Below are positions 63,722 to 64,000 of a stretch of 64,000 nt of DNA, one piece after another. This stretch comes from Streptomyces flavochromogenes (lineage in GTDB: Bacteria; Actinomycetota; Actinomycetes; Streptomycetales; Streptomycetaceae). The stretch is from NCBI RefSeq assembly GCF_000717595.1, contig NZ_JNZO01000029.1, forward strand, positions 1-64,000, in the 5' to 3' direction. The notes below the pieces were generated by a model. It saw nothing but the letters and a program-made list of their open reading frames with translations. It was not told the origin of the DNA and searched no databases. Made by a program: the position numbers and the translations under genes. Every line of letters starts with the position of its first letter. Position 1 is the first letter of the stretch.

Positions 63722-64000
63722 ATGCGTCCCCTGGCTACACGCCGCATCACCGCCCTGGCGATATCCGCCGTCATCACCCTCGGCACGGCGGGACCCGCCT
63801 TCGCCGACGAACACCATCCGTCCACCGCGGCCGAACGGGCCGCCCGCGCACCTCTCCCCGACGCCGCCGCCCTGCTGACCCAGGCCGAGGCGCTCGGAGA
63901 CCTCGGCTCGGTGACCACCCCCGTGACCGAACTCGTCACGGCCGCGCTCAAGGCCGACTCCGGTCAGCTCCCCGCCGCCGACGCCGAGGCCCTCAAGGCC
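63722..64000 (+). CDS. Secreted protein, partial (runs off the window)
   Basis: At least 93 codons are visible. The signal peptide MRPLATRRITALAISAVITLGTAGPAFA is followed by an Ala-rich helical stretch (TAAERAARAPLPDAAALLTQAEALGDLGSVTTPVTELVTAALK). AAGGAA ribosome sites precede the ATG. No family is recognised from this part. It lies behind the chaplin and its terminator, with a weak CGAAC-N16-GTAGTT element upstream. Confidence 0.7.
   Translation, partial: MRPLATRRITALAISAVITLGTAGPAFADEHHPSTAAERAARAPLPDAAALLTQAEALGDLGSVTTPVTELVTAALKADSGQLPAADAEALKA

Overview
The window is high-GC actinobacterial DNA, almost certainly a Streptomyces chromosome. The evidence is the codon usage, frequent GTG starts with GGAG-type ribosome binding sites, and families largely confined to the genus or its relatives: rodlins, chaplins, mycothiol amidase Mca, the PccE/AccE epsilon subunit, and an MmpB-like morphogenic micro-protein. 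From memory, the first 44 kb follows the core order of the S. coelicolor SCO4917 to SCO4975 neighbourhood. I could not check this. No rRNA, tRNA, IS element or CRISPR array was recognised.

Layout. (1) 0.3-13.8 kb is a metabolic block: purine nucleoside phosphorylase, a gamma-glutamylcyclotransferase-like protein, an LpdA-type flavoprotein, a DeoR and a TetR regulator, then the parts of a biotin-dependent acyl-CoA (propionyl-CoA) carboxylase (alpha chain, epsilon and beta subunits, biotin ligase). Maf, the MmpB-like peptide and a TetR/MFS efflux pair lie between the carboxylase genes. (2) 14-19.5 kb holds two nucleotide second-messenger enzymes, a class III adenylate cyclase and a GAF-GGDEF diguanylate cyclase with a BldD-like box upstream. 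They flank an enoyl-CoA hydratase and precede histidine ammonia-lyase. (3) 19.5-37.4 kb contains a sortase-E-type LAETG surface protein, an L,D-transpeptidase lipoprotein, an XRE regulator/alcohol dehydrogenase pair, an ABC-F protein behind an 8-codon leader peptide, MsrA, cystathionine gamma-synthase, a small sigma-like factor with a tiny membrane partner, MarR, threonine ammonia-lyase, a DrrAB-type exporter, GreA and Mca. (4) 37.5-44.2 kb has a 1,109-residue STAND/TPR ATPase, a fused remnant of an ABC transporter, and a thioredoxin-domain (SSP20/YyaL) protein.

(5) 44.2-64 kb is the most distinctive part, a cell-surface and extracellular-matrix island. It carries three rodlins, two short chaplins, an LCP-family glycopolymer ligase, an ATP-grasp ligase coupled to a flavoprotein, a secreted GH26-like glycosidase with a long PTDPTEP/PEPK tail, and a nine-gene leftward operon. 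That operon encodes a secreted DUF3344-like protein, two glycosyltransferases, a polyprenyl-phosphate sugar transferase, Wzy, a MurJ/Wzx-type flippase, a polysaccharide deacetylase, Wzz, and a CelD-like acyltransferase. Together these form a nearly complete Wzx/Wzy-type exopolysaccharide pathway beside the genes for the hydrophobic aerial-hypha coat.

Control signals support co-regulation. All three rodlins have the same promoter architecture, CGGAAC-N17-GTTGA, and the chaplin at 63.2 kb has a close variant (CCGAAC-N16-GTTGA). This is what a sigma-BldN-type ECF factor would be expected to read. The exopolysaccharide operon has a good promoter whose -10 is overlapped by a perfect AACGTTC-GG-GAACGTT palindrome. 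The working idea is that an exopolysaccharide and the rodlin/chaplin sheath are built as one developmental system here.
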